A stretch of DNA of 64,000 bases from contig BLSF01000022.1 of the NCBI GenBank assembly GCA_012862575.1, forward strand, positions 434,001 to 498,000, given 5' to 3'. The translations under genes and the position numbers were made by a program. Positions 51,859 through 61,438 of this stretch are shown piece by piece (the stretch's first letter is position 1; each line of letters starts with the position of its first letter). The notes beneath the pieces were generated by a model. The model was given only the letters and a program-made list of their open reading frames with translations. It ran no database searches and was not told the DNA's origin. The stretch comes from Parietichytrium sp. I65-24A. Taxonomy: Eukaryota; Sar; Bigyra; Thraustochytrida; Thraustochytriidae.

Positions 51859-52842
51859 AGCGAGTGTGGTTCGCTTGTGAATCGCAACGCGCGAGGACGC
51901 TTTTGTTACTGTGGGGAGCGGTTGGGTTTGGGAGATCGAGAGAATATATTTATAGAGATGAGCACTGCAGAGAGGAGAGAGAAAGCGTTCCTCTGCGTTG
52001 CGCTACCTCTGTGACGCTTGAGAATGGCTTGAATGACTTGAAAAAGAGACCTGGTGGTTATGGCGATTTGGGTTCCGCAATTGAGTTCCGCAAATTTAAA
52101 TTTTGGCGAAGGCACGTCCTATTCTACTGCTTTGTACGTTTAATTCTACGGAGAGGATTAAGTCTCCCTTATGGCAGTTTTAGCGTATCCCTCATTAGGC
52201 GATTGAGTAAGCAAGTATGAGACGGTTGTGAATGATTGATTTTCCAAGTTGCTACAGAAAATGTACACTTGAAATCATGCTTGAAATGTGCTTGAAATGC
52301 TTGTTCTTTGAGTGCTTTGAATTCTGTTTTCATTCATAATGTTCATGAAAGGCATTGAAAGACATGATTGATATGTGAATTTACGAAAACTTGAAGAATG
52401 CAAGGACAGCGCTGGAAAGTGAGACCGGCAAGAAGAGTGTCATTCTTTATGCCTCTCCTCTTCGCAGTCTGCTACATTCATCATGCCGCCGAGATGGAAC
52501 GAGCTCTCGCAACTTGAGAACGAGGATTCTTGGCCGCGGCCTCCTCGAAGCGACCGTTCGAATGTATCTCAGGTGGCGAGCTGTGCCGCCGAGCGTTTAG
52601 AGCTGCTTTGACAAACTTTGAAATACTGTCGGTGAGTGGTCAATGAGCTTGTGGACGATAAACCGGAAAGCAAGACGCCGGTCGTCGTGTGGTCGGTTGC
52701 ACGTGGCGAAGAAAAAACACTTTTTGTACGCTCAATTTGTTTCTTTTATTTATGTCATGTGCGGAATCTTTGTTGCGAGCGCGATCTTATTCCGGGCTTG
52801 TTGTAAGCTGCTGCAACCGCGAAGAGTTGCAGAATTGATTGT
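51859..52842. other. Intergenic region, no gene seen
   Basis: About 1 kb of mixed sequence, including TGCTTGAAATG-type repeats at 52270-52320. No convincing frame, RNA or element. Confidence 0.5.
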
Positions 52843-53805
52843 TTAGTATACGCGAGCAGCGGCCAGGGCAGCGGCCACGCCGACGACTGTAGACATGGAA
52901 AGCTCTGATGCTGCAGATGCGTCGAGATCATCGGATGTCGAAGTAGGCGCTGGAGTCTTGGAGCTCTCCGCCGAAAAGTAGATGTTTCCCTCCTCGTCGG
53001 TGAAGGAGGATTCCAAGAGCCTGCGAGAGCCTGCAGTCTCCACGTCCACCATAGCTCCAAGGTTTAGGGTCCAGACGAGCCCCGAATCCAGTCCAAGAGC
53101 TCTCTGGACCTGCTTGATCTTTGCAGCAATGATTGGGTTGGAAACGTCGGCGTCGAGAAGGGAAATGGTAACGATTACTTGAACGGTTCCGGTCTGGTTT
53201 TCCTCATCGATATCCATTACTGGGACCTGAATGCAAACGTCAGCCCCGATGCCAAACGCAGCCAGGGCGGCAAGTTTCGCAGCGAGTTGATCGCGAGTAT
53301 TGCCAACTCTCTCTGCAAGACTTTCCAGTGTGCTGCGCACACACACTCCGGTCTGGAGCTCAGACTTCACGACGTCCGAGATGTTGAAGCGTCCGGCATT
53401 AGGAAACTGGGTCTTATTCACCTGTTCAAGTGCATCTGCAAGCGCCCCCGAGGTATTTAGTCCTGGAGTGATGATTTGCACCTCCAGGTCTGCAGTGGTA
53501 GTGACGGCTCCAACGACTTGCTCGCGGTCGACACTGAGCTGAAAGCTTGCGCCAAAGGTGACTTCCCCGCCGTCGTTAACATCCGGGTTGTCGAGATCGG
53601 CAGTGAACATGAAGGTGCAGTCCACCGACCATGGGTATTGGTAAGCCTCGATTGTGCAGCTGGAGTTCTTACTGAGCTCAATCGTCGTGTTACTGTTTCT
53701 CCCGATGGTTGCCGTTGCGGACTTGGCCAGCTCCACGGTGGTGCCAGCATTGGTGGACGCGGCAAATGCCAAGGTCGCTAATGGGAGCGCGCAAGAGAGC
53801 TTCAT
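52843..53805 (-). CDS. Predicted GPI-anchored surface protein (hypothetical)
   Basis: The frame is open to 54045, but the start that yields a proper signal peptide is the ATG at 53805: MKLSCALPLATLAFAASTNA, with cleavage near residue 20. The product is 320 residues. The mature part has several N-glycosylation-type sites (NTT, NSS, NTS, NKT, NIS, NQT), few Cys, and a domain of alternating strands and helices. The C-terminus has a Pro/Ser/Thr linker (SKTPAPTSTS), a Ser/Ala-rich site (DASAASE) and a final hydrophobic tail, TVVGVAAALAAARVY, with no charged cytoplasmic end other than Arg. That is the form of a GPI-anchor signal. It is probably a cell-surface glycoprotein. No named domain is recognised. 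Confidence 0.72.
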   Translation of the reverse strand: MKLSCALPLATLAFAASTNAGTTVELAKSATATIGRNSNTTIELSKNSSCTIEAYQYPWSVDCTFMFTADLDNPDVNDGGEVTFGASFQLSVDREQVVGAVTTTADLEVQIITPGLNTSGALADALEQVNKTQFPNAGRFNISDVVKSELQTGVCVRSTLESLAERVGNTRDQLAAKLAALAAFGIGADVCIQVPVMDIDEENQTGTVQVIVTISLLDADVSNPIIAAKIKQVQRALGLDSGLVWTLNLGAMVDVETAGSRRLLESSFTDEEGNIYFSAESSKTPAPTSTSDDLDASAASELSMSTVVGVAAALAAARVY

Positions 53806-54861
53806 TCTTGATTGACTTTTTCCGTTCGTTTGTTCTTCTCTGCTTTGCTTCGCTGTGCTCTGCTCTGCAAGTTTTGCTTTGCTTTTCCTTTTTCTTCTCG
53901 TCTTTGCTGTTGAGGTTTTGCTGCGAGCTGGAATCGACAGTTTTGTCAAGCGCTTGCCGTGACGAAGGCCAACTTTTCTTCCGCAGCCCTCGATAATTCC
54001 TTGCGCAATGTGTTCACTTTCCAGAGCGTCATCCCACCTCCTCACAATTTACTGTCAAACGCCCAGCGCTGGGATCGTGCAAAGATAACCCACCTTCTAT
54101 TTCTTGCATCAAGACCTCTTGTAAAGAAACAATTTTGTTTCACTCAGTGGCTCTTGCAAAGTTGGCGATCACACTTCCGAGCTGGACGCTCCCGTGCATG
54201 TCCCAGAAACAGTAGGAGACAAACTTGAGCAAGAAGCCATTTCTCAAACCGCCCTCAGTCTTTAAGTTTGCCACACATGAACTAATGGTAAGATTTTCAA
54301 CGTCCAACTTATTCTCACATCCTTTGCCTGAAACAAAGATCAGCAACAAATTGCATCAGCAAGTCCAGAAGCTAGAACAAAACCTCGTCTCAATGCACCC
54401 TTCGCCTCACTGGAGGTACACACCGTTCAACGAGCAGCGCCTTTTGGTACCAGCACCGGCAATAATTTTGCCAGTCAAAGCAACGGGTGCACTCGCTTCT
54501 TCACTGTCAATAACTTGAGTTAACTCTCCGACGCTGTGCACATCAGCATCAGTCCTCCTGACGTCCGAATGACTACTGTATCGCGTGCCAACTTGCTTGC
54601 GCCATGATTCGCCACCTACGGACGCTTGAAGATATATTTATTTTTCAAACCAGCAAAGCTTTTGTTTCATACGGCATGATCTCCCCCATCGTTGTTGAAA
54701 ATTCAACTTTCTAACTGTAAATCTTAACTTTTCAATCACTCCAAAACAATTATCACTCCGAGATTAGATTTTGCTCCGGACTGCTAATGAAGTCTTAGCT
54801 TTACTGTACATTGCACGCTCACGTGCATCTGTAGAGTCCAATAAGACTCAACTACCTGCGT

Positions 54862-55164
54862 ATGCGAACCCTTCACGACGGCTCTCTTTCGAAAGAAGGC
54901 GGCTCCCCAAAGAAGAAATGGAAACGCAGGAATCTTAATGATGCTGTAAAAAGGACTAATCAGGGCCCACTGCGCGGTGCCGGTAAGAGAAGGGTGGTTC
55001 GACGAGGGACTGCGTATACAAGACCCGGTATCTTGGAAGCAACATTCTTCACTGAGCTCTTAGATATGTCCAAGGGTGTGCGGGGGACCGACCCTTCTGT
55101 AATTTATTGTATCCAAATCCTTATCCCAACATCCAAAAATAAATACAAACTTGATTGCACATAA
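54862..55164 (+). other. Unconfirmed basic reading frame (100 codons)
   Basis: It begins MRTLHDGSLSKEGG and contains KKKWKRRNLNDAVKR and GKRRVVRRGTAYTRPG, giving a strongly basic first half. It could be a DNA-binding or transposase remnant, or an exon of a gene that includes the frame at 55478. No family match is evident to me. Confidence 0.2.
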
Positions 55165-55477
55165 CAACAGCATCCCAGTTGACGACTCCACGACTTTGAA
55201 ACTCGAACTAAGTAACTTTTAAAACGTTTTCAAACTCAAGCCGGACCAAGTTCTGCCCAACAAAACCAACAAAACAAGAACAATATCCGCTCCGCTACAG
55301 CTTTAGCTTCAGAGTACTACCGTTACCACCTTTGCCTGAAGGTTCAAACAAGTTCAAACTTTCAAAGGTTTCAATCTTGAAGAAATTCTAACATTCTAAA
55401 ATTCTAAAAACGAAAATTTGACCAGGTGTGTAAAAGTGTACTCGAGTACCAGGTGGCGTACGAAGTGTGAGTGGTGA

Positions 55478-55774
55478 GTGCGGGCCACTGCCTCTGCGAG
55501 AGTGTCTGCAATCACCTGCGAAAAATTACCTGCGGACTCGGTTCCAGGCTATCGTTCTTCAGACAGCGAAGAAGAAGAAGAAGAAGAAGAAGATGGCCCA
55601 GACGCAGCTGCAAGAGATGCGGAAGTGTTAGTTACTGAATACAAAACATGTATGCGCAGAAAGCGCAAGCCCGCCACTGTAACAGGAACAATCGCCCAAC
55701 TGCAAAGTGATAATGCCCATGACGAGAACGATGAAGACAAAGACAAAGCCGAAGAGGTTCGGCTCCTAGTGTAA
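55478..55774 (+). other. Unconfirmed acidic reading frame, possible exon
   Basis: The frame encodes up to 98 residues with an eight-Glu run (from a GAA repeat at 55568-55590) and a following plausible segment, EVLVTEYKTCMRRKRKP. A GTAAGT donor-like sequence at 55771 overlaps the terminal codons, so it may be an internal exon or a broken gene. Confidence 0.25.
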
Positions 55775-56470
55775 GTAGCAATCGTGGAAAAAGCAGATCA
55801 GGGCAGAACGCGGACTCGGCTGGAGCAAGACCGAACAGCTCCGGATCATTCTAAAATCGGTTTTGCTGGTGCAAGGCCTGCCGTTATTTGGCGGCCGCGG
55901 GAACCATAGATGTGGAACCAAACGCTTTGAAAGTTGTCATTGAATCAAATTCAATGGTTCTTCTCGCTCGCCCTCGTCCTTGCCCAACAAAACAAATCTC
56001 TTCTTAGATTGCAACGTTTTGAACAATCGTGTACAAGATCTGTCAAATGTTCAACGTTCAACCCACAGTCTCAAACAACAAAAACCAGAATCCAGAATTC
56101 ACTGTCAGGCAAACACTTCATCCCTCCAACCTAACCTATGCTGACCTACCCTACCCCACTCGATACGTTCGTGAACTGTACGCGAACAGTTCGTTTGTAC
56201 GCGCCTCTGCTCGCCAAGATCGCCAGGCGTCTCTCGAATAGTAGGACCCCGTCACTCAAAACATTATCAAAACGTGCCATTCACCGAGGGTTCACTTGCA
56301 TGTGCGGGGAAGTGAAGGTCTGTCCTCGCGGCAAATTGGAGCACAAGCATACACACACATACAGATTCACTCTAAAAGTGTCTAAAGTGTCAGTGGGTTT
56401 GGGCATTTGCAAGATTCGCAAGTGACGAATTGACACAGAGTTCGCTGCGAACAAGGGAAAGAAAGGGTTG

Positions 56471-56506
56471 TTTACAGTCTTTACAGACTTTACAGTCTTT
56501 ACAGTC
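56471..56506 (-). repeat. TTTACAGTC 9-bp minisatellite (four copies)
   Basis: Copies start at 56471, 56480 (variant TTTACAGAC), 56489 and 56498. They are the reverse complement of the GACTGTAAA array at 6932. The array ends 90 bp before the protease start codon. Confidence 0.85.
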
Positions 56507-56595
56507 TTTGCAGGTTACAGTGGAAAGCAAGATACAAAGCAAAGTGGATTTGAGTTGTTGCTGGAGCCGGAAGACGTCGAACGTTGGCTGGGAAA

Positions 56596-58044
56596 ATGGG
56601 ATCAGAGGATAGGAAGATGGAGCTGACCTGGGAGGAGATGGAACGTATAGAGCTGGCGAGAATGTGGGAAATGAGTAGGTTGAGAAAAGGCGCAGGAGCA
56701 GCTTGTATCGTGGCAGGAACCGTCATGCTCTGCGCAAGCGAAAATGGACGCCAGGTTGGCAAAGCTGCAGCAAAGAATTTGATTCGAGCAGACGTTCTCG
56801 GGGCCGCGGCACTCACTGCTGGGGCGGCATGTCTGCTGCCCATGATGAAATCTGCTCCGCGGCCTGTCATTGGCCTGTCTCCGACTCACAGCAGGGCCAC
56901 CGCAGATATGGATCGCACATCGCAGCTGGAATTCAAGGTGCTGAACAACCGCTGGGCAGTGGAAATGGAGGAGATGGAGGACCAGGTCGGATTCAGGCCC
57001 TTCTACTTTCCAGCGCATCTCCAAAAGCTCTTTACTGAGACTCGCTCCAAAGAGCGACGAGAGCGCAGAAACAAGCTTCTCCGTAAGGAAGAGGAGCTCG
57101 ACAATCTCGTTAGGGAAGGACTGACCGGGGGAGAGCTGACTACTAGGGACCTCCTGCACAAATTGAGCAAGCGGGTGTATGTGGTAGACTTTGCTGACTA
57201 CGACTACGCCGTTCCGGTCGACGAAGCTGGGGGCGCACGAGTGGACCGCCCGATGCCAGAGTCCACACCAGATTGGGTAGGATATCTCCGCGATGCGGTA
57301 TCGTTTTTGTGCCGCACCGCAAGCAGATTCGATGAGGTGATCATTCGTTTGTCATCTCCCGGAGGCACGGTCAGTGAGTACGGTCTCGCTGCTGCGCAGC
57401 TCAACAGGCTGCGAAAAGCCGGCGTGCAAGTGACGGTTTGTATAGACACTATTGCTGCATCCGGTGGCTACCTCATGGCCGCCTGCGCCGACCAGATCGT
57501 CGCTGCTCCATTTGCCTTGGTGGGATCGATCGGTGTGGTGTCCGAAATGCCGAACTTTCATCGTGTTCTGGACAAGTATGACATCGACTACTTGTTGTTC
57601 ACCGCAGGAGAATACAAGAGGACTGTACACTCGTTTGCGGAAAACACACAAGAAGGGATTGACAAGTTCAAGGAGGAGCTCAACGACATGCACACGGCAT
57701 TCAAAGACCACATTCTGGAATTCCGGGGGAAAGACAGAGTGAAGGATATTTCCCGCGTGTCTACCGGTGAGGCATGGCTTGCGAGCCAAGCAAAAGAGCA
57801 TGGCCTCGTTGACTTGCTCATGAGCTCCGACGAGTACCTTGACATGAAGGAAAAGGAAGGGTTCGACTTGATTCAAATCTCTTTGCGCTCTTCCAGCAGG
57901 TCGAATATCTCAAGCTATCTTTGGGATCTCCTTGATTTTCCGGGCCTGCTACAAAGGTCATGGACCACAGTCAAGCGTGATTTGAAAGCATTCGCCGACG
58001 CCAATCTACGGCCCGGAGGAAGACACCTTTTTGCAAAGCTCTAG
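56596..58044 (+). CDS. SohB/SppA-type (S49) membrane serine protease
   Basis: The frame encodes 482 residues from the ATG at 56596 (AAA ATG G). Hydrophobic stretches near residues 35-50 and 70-85 could anchor the protein. A Lys/Arg/Glu helix follows, then the ClpP/crotonase-like S49 fold: VYVVDFADYDYAV, RLSSPGGTVSEYGLAA, TIAASGGYLMAACAD and LVGSIGVVSEMP. Ser289 in ASGGY is the likely nucleophile and Lys341 in GEYKRTVHS the general base. Their spacing of 52 residues equals that of Bacillus SppA (Ser147/Lys199, from memory). The upstream extra domain fits SohB better than short SppA. This family degrades signal peptides or membrane proteins in bacteria and, in algae and plants, usually works in the plastid. 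No obvious N-terminal transit peptide is present, so location is open. It converges with PA28. Confidence 0.87.
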   Translation: MGSEDRKMELTWEEMERIELARMWEMSRLRKGAGAACIVAGTVMLCASENGRQVGKAAAKNLIRADVLGAAALTAGAACLLPMMKSAPRPVIGLSPTHSRATADMDRTSQLEFKVLNNRWAVEMEEMEDQVGFRPFYFPAHLQKLFTETRSKERRERRNKLLRKEEELDNLVREGLTGGELTTRDLLHKLSKRVYVVDFADYDYAVPVDEAGGARVDRPMPESTPDWVGYLRDAVSFLCRTASRFDEVIIRLSSPGGTVSEYGLAAAQLNRLRKAGVQVTVCIDTIAASGGYLMAACADQIVAAPFALVGSIGVVSEMPNFHRVLDKYDIDYLLFTAGEYKRTVHSFAENTQEGIDKFKEELNDMHTAFKDHILEFRGKDRVKDISRVSTGEAWLASQAKEHGLVDLLMSSDEYLDMKEKEGFDLIQISLRSSSRSNISSYLWDLLDFPGLLQRSWTTVKRDLKAFADANLRPGGRHLFAKL

Positions 58045-58356
58045 AGCAGAGGACTCTGCATTTCTCTCTCTGCTGCGCGCTTGAAAGGCAACGAGTGGTG
58101 CACACCACCCCACCATCGCGTCGCATTTTCTGAATGTGTGTGTAAATAGTTGGATCAAGCATAATTGTCTGATTGACGAACAGTATTTTTTTTTCTCCGT
58201 TGTACTGAAAAGGTAAATTAAAAAACAATGAATAGTCGGGACAAGATCCCGATCTCCAAAGACGAAGGTGGGGAGCATTGACCTTGCTTTCACTCTTGGG
58301 GAATCCCTCCAAAGTCCACTGTCGATGAGGAGGAAAAGAAAAAAAAAAAAGATCAA
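58045..58356. other. Short convergent intergenic region
   Basis: These 312 bp lie between the protease and PA28 3' ends. They include a TGTAAATAG sequence near 58140, an eight-T run at 58187 and a ten-or-more A run near 58340. Nothing else is visible. Confidence 0.5.
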
Positions 58357-59106
58357 TCAATACATGTTTACGTTCATCTCAGTGCGTGGCTTCATGAGCT
58401 TTGCCATGTTTTTCAGCAGCAAGTCGTGAATCACAGCTAAACTGTTCCGAAGCTCTACAATGGTCAACCTGAGCATTTGCGCCTGTGCCTGGTCACACTC
58501 TATCAGCCCTTGTCTGTAGTCCAACACATCGCTGTGCTTGACCATCTTGTGCGCTAACCTCGCCCTCTGTTGGTGATATTTTGGCGTTGAGTCCAAAACC
58601 GTGAAGCCCGCGTCCTCCACTCGACTAATTTCTGCAATACACTCTTCTTGAACCGCCACCCCAAAGTTGTTCCCGTCCTCGATTCGCGGGATGTTGAGTT
58701 GAACCCAGGTCTTGATTGTGGTCAAGATCTCCAGGCCTTCCGTCACCTGGCCGCTGATGACCTTAATGGCACGCACCAGCGGGGCGTTCTGCTTCACCTC
58801 AGGAGGCGGCACCGCGGAAGGAGTTGCGTTCAGGTCATTTGCCTCAGACAGTTTGCGCTTCTTCGACCCGGAGCCGTCCTCCTCCTTCAAAATCTTCTCC
58901 TTCTCATCCAAACGCTCCCGAGTGTACTTTGCGAGAACCTCAACGCTTGGAACAATGTCCTCCTTCAGCCCAGCGTCCAAATCGTCGAAAACGCTCTGAA
59001 AAAGCCCTTCGATCTCCACCACCTTCTTTGGAAGATCCACGTTAATGGCATTTTGTGCATCATCCGCCATCTTATTCAAGAGCGACTCCAACGCTGCCGC
59101 CGACAT
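58357..59106 (-). CDS. Proteasome activator PA28 (REG), gamma-like
   Basis: The first real ATG in the frame is at 59106 (MSAAALESLLNKMADDAQ), giving 249 residues, typical for PA28 subunits. The N-terminal helix region is followed by a Lys-rich linker, SGSKKRKLSEAND, that could be a nuclear localisation signal. The C-terminal half is the conserved helical bundle. It includes the activation loop PRIEDGNNFGVAVQEECIAE, then YHQQRARLAHKMVKHSDVLDYRQ and a C-terminal tail ending in NVNMY. PA28 forms heptameric rings on the 20S proteasome and opens its gate independently of ATP and ubiquitin. A single gamma-like (PSME3-type) form is usual outside vertebrates. This one agrees with that group in its NLS-like linker and activation loop. 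It converges with the protease gene. Confidence 0.92.
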   Translation of the reverse strand: MSAAALESLLNKMADDAQNAINVDLPKKVVEIEGLFQSVFDDLDAGLKEDIVPSVEVLAKYTRERLDEKEKILKEEDGSGSKKRKLSEANDLNATPSAVPPPEVKQNAPLVRAIKVISGQVTEGLEILTTIKTWVQLNIPRIEDGNNFGVAVQEECIAEISRVEDAGFTVLDSTPKYHQQRARLAHKMVKHSDVLDYRQGLIECDQAQAQMLRLTIVELRNSLAVIHDLLLKNMAKLMKPRTEMNVNMY

Positions 59107-61438
59107 TGTCTTTTCCAAGTTTCCAAATCACAACTCAGAACTCAGAATTCAGCTTCCTTTCTTTTTTCCAATCCCACTTTTCGCACTTTTCGAAGATGCT
59201 GCGCACGGCAATGATACTGATACTGATTACGAACAAATGCAATTCCTTCCAATCTTTGCAAATGCAAACTCGCCGTCAGCGCCACAGAGAGACAGAGAGA
59301 CGGAGAGACACGAAGAGAGTCAACAAAGTTAAAACGAAAAGTCGAGGAGCAACGAGACAAAGTGACAAACAGAGAGAATACGGACGCCGAATGTACTACT
59401 GCACTGAATAATGTAAACCTTGGCCTTGGAGCCCTCTTCCGCGACTCGCACTTGGAGTGTCCTCGGATGCCTCGAAATTCGGAGAAAGACTTCTCCGCGC
59501 GGGTCTTCTGTGGCTCAAAACCTTGATTGACAAACATCAATCGAAAATGGCTGGCTGGATGGATCCTCGTCGCGTTTCCCGTAACGATGGCGTCTTTGTT
59601 TCTCTCTTTTGCGGCTGTGTTTAAGATACCTCGTCTCGTTGACGTCTTCGTTTAAAACGGAGATCTGTTCTCTGATCGCGAGGCTTCGTTTGCTCGTGAA
59701 CAGCTCGTTGTTCGCGCAGAGCCTAGTCTATGTGTATAACTTGTGCTTATCCACCGCGTAGCTGTGATAATAGTAGTACTTAAGAAGGCTTTTCCAGGTG
59801 ATGTGTGCGTGTGTGCAATTTGATTGATAGTGACAGTGACAATGAATCCTGAATCCTGAATCCTGAATTCTGAATTCTGAGTTTCTGAGTTTCTGAATTC
59901 TGATGTTTCAATTGATGAGTTTGTGAAGAAGGTCTTTGCCACTTTCGGAGATTGAGAGCGAATTGCGTCCGATTTGTGAGTTGCGAAGGATCTCGTGGCA
60001 GGTCGTCTGGCCGGGCAGCGATTTCGACGATTTCGACCCACCTTCGATCATCTTGACTGACCCATTCCTTCCTTCCTTCCTTCACTCTGTCACTCACTGT
60101 GAAAGGGCGCACGCTCCAGAAAAAAAGTGCAAGCATTGTATGCATTGACCTTATCTGGATACTGGATACTTTACGAGTAAACGAAAGTCCCGAAAATGAC
60201 GAAATCAGACCATACGACGTGATACTTTCGTACCGGCCGTTTAGCCGATACATTACGAGCGGAGGGGGTCGTGAACGTGGCGCGTGGTGTGCTGCCCAAG
60301 TGCCCCGCTCGAAGCAATCAAAGAACGCCCAATACCTGCATCGGCCAAGAGGAAAAGAAACATGGGATAACACACTTTTGTCAATGACTTGCCTCATGAT
60401 CTCGAATGTCGAATGTCAAATGAAAATTAGACCATGATCAGGGCAGGCGCCGGCCATTTCCCTCGCTTCTCACACACAGTTGGCGCTGATTTGGCCAAGT
60501 CAGAGCTTTTTCCCCAAGCCATTTCTCTTGCTGTTGGCGGTGGTTTGGCCAAGCCAACGCAACCACATGCCACTGCACTGCATGAGCATCTCCCAGCGAA
60601 AACGGATAATCTATTGTGCTTTGGGTTTGCCACGAGCACGCAGGGCGCGGCTTCATATTTGCGTGCGCTGTATGATGTCGCAGTACAACACTCACGCTTT
60701 TTTAACCGTACCAAAGGGTCTGAAAGGCGGCTTTTCTCCTCCTTCTTGTACTACTTATTATAGATCTCCGAGCACGCACGATCCACATCATCCCTCCCTT
60801 GATCCATCGAACCTGTGCAACGCAACAACGCAATAACGCAACCTTCCCTCTTTCCCTGCTATCCCTCGTAGACGTTGTAGAAGTTGTAAGCACGACTCAA
60901 TTTCCGGCACGTTGTGCATCACCAGTGTAGAAAGGGTCACCTTGAGCGCCAAAGTTTACTGTTGAACACACAAGCAAGTAGGTCGTGGCCTTTTCCATTT
61001 ATTTGAAAACATTCCATTTATTTTAATCTTAAAAAAATAATGTAAATGAAAAGATAAGGAAGAACACGCCAAACATCGCCAAACGCACACAAGGCTTTGG
61101 GCTTGGGCCATGTTCAAAAGTACTCAGTACACGTCGAGGTGAGAAATTCGGGTCAGAAGAACAACATGTTTAATGCGATTTACGGATTCAAGTGGAAAAG
61201 AGTAGCGGAGGGACAAATTGGGCAATCCATCCCCATCCGAGGAACAAGTGCCAAATCGCCCCGTTTCCCCCCTTCCGGCCCCCCTCCTCCTGGAAAGTAA
61301 AAACGCTATCCAAACGCCTGAAAGGTGAGGTGAGGTGAGTACAGCAAACACCATTCTGCGTGTGACATTGCCTCGGTTCGGTCGCGGCACATCACGCTTT
61401 GCCGCCCGAAGACATTTTCGCGGTTTGGAACACGCTCG
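59107..61438. other. Intergenic region, no gene seen
   Basis: This 2.3-kb stretch contains GAATCCT and GAATTCT heptamer runs at 59844-59905, CCTTCCTT at 60066-60082, an AGTACTCAGTAC palindrome at 61119 and an AT-rich zone at 61000-61055. A frame at 60434-60763 exists on the plus strand, but its composition is not convincing. The right end should be the promoter of the subtilisin gene. Confidence 0.5.
59844..59905. repeat. GAATCCT / GAATTCT / GAGTTTCT heptamer-type array
   Basis: Three TGAATCC units pass into TGAATTC units and then TGAGTTTC units, the longest local array of the AATTCTG-type words that recur across the window. Confidence 0.8.

Larger units (their letters stand above)
53806..56595. 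other. 2.8-kb region with weak coding fragments
   Basis: No firm gene. Two plus-strand frames, 54862-55164 and 55478-55774, have charged, gene-like content but no recognisable domain or clear exon structure. The right end is the promoter region of the protease gene and carries a TTTACAGTC array. Confidence 0.45.

Noticed and set aside
60434-60763. 109-codon plus-strand frame with GGGLAKP-like repeats
   Set aside because: There is no domain, the composition is mixed, and an equally long frame is open on the other strand, so there is no reason to prefer either.
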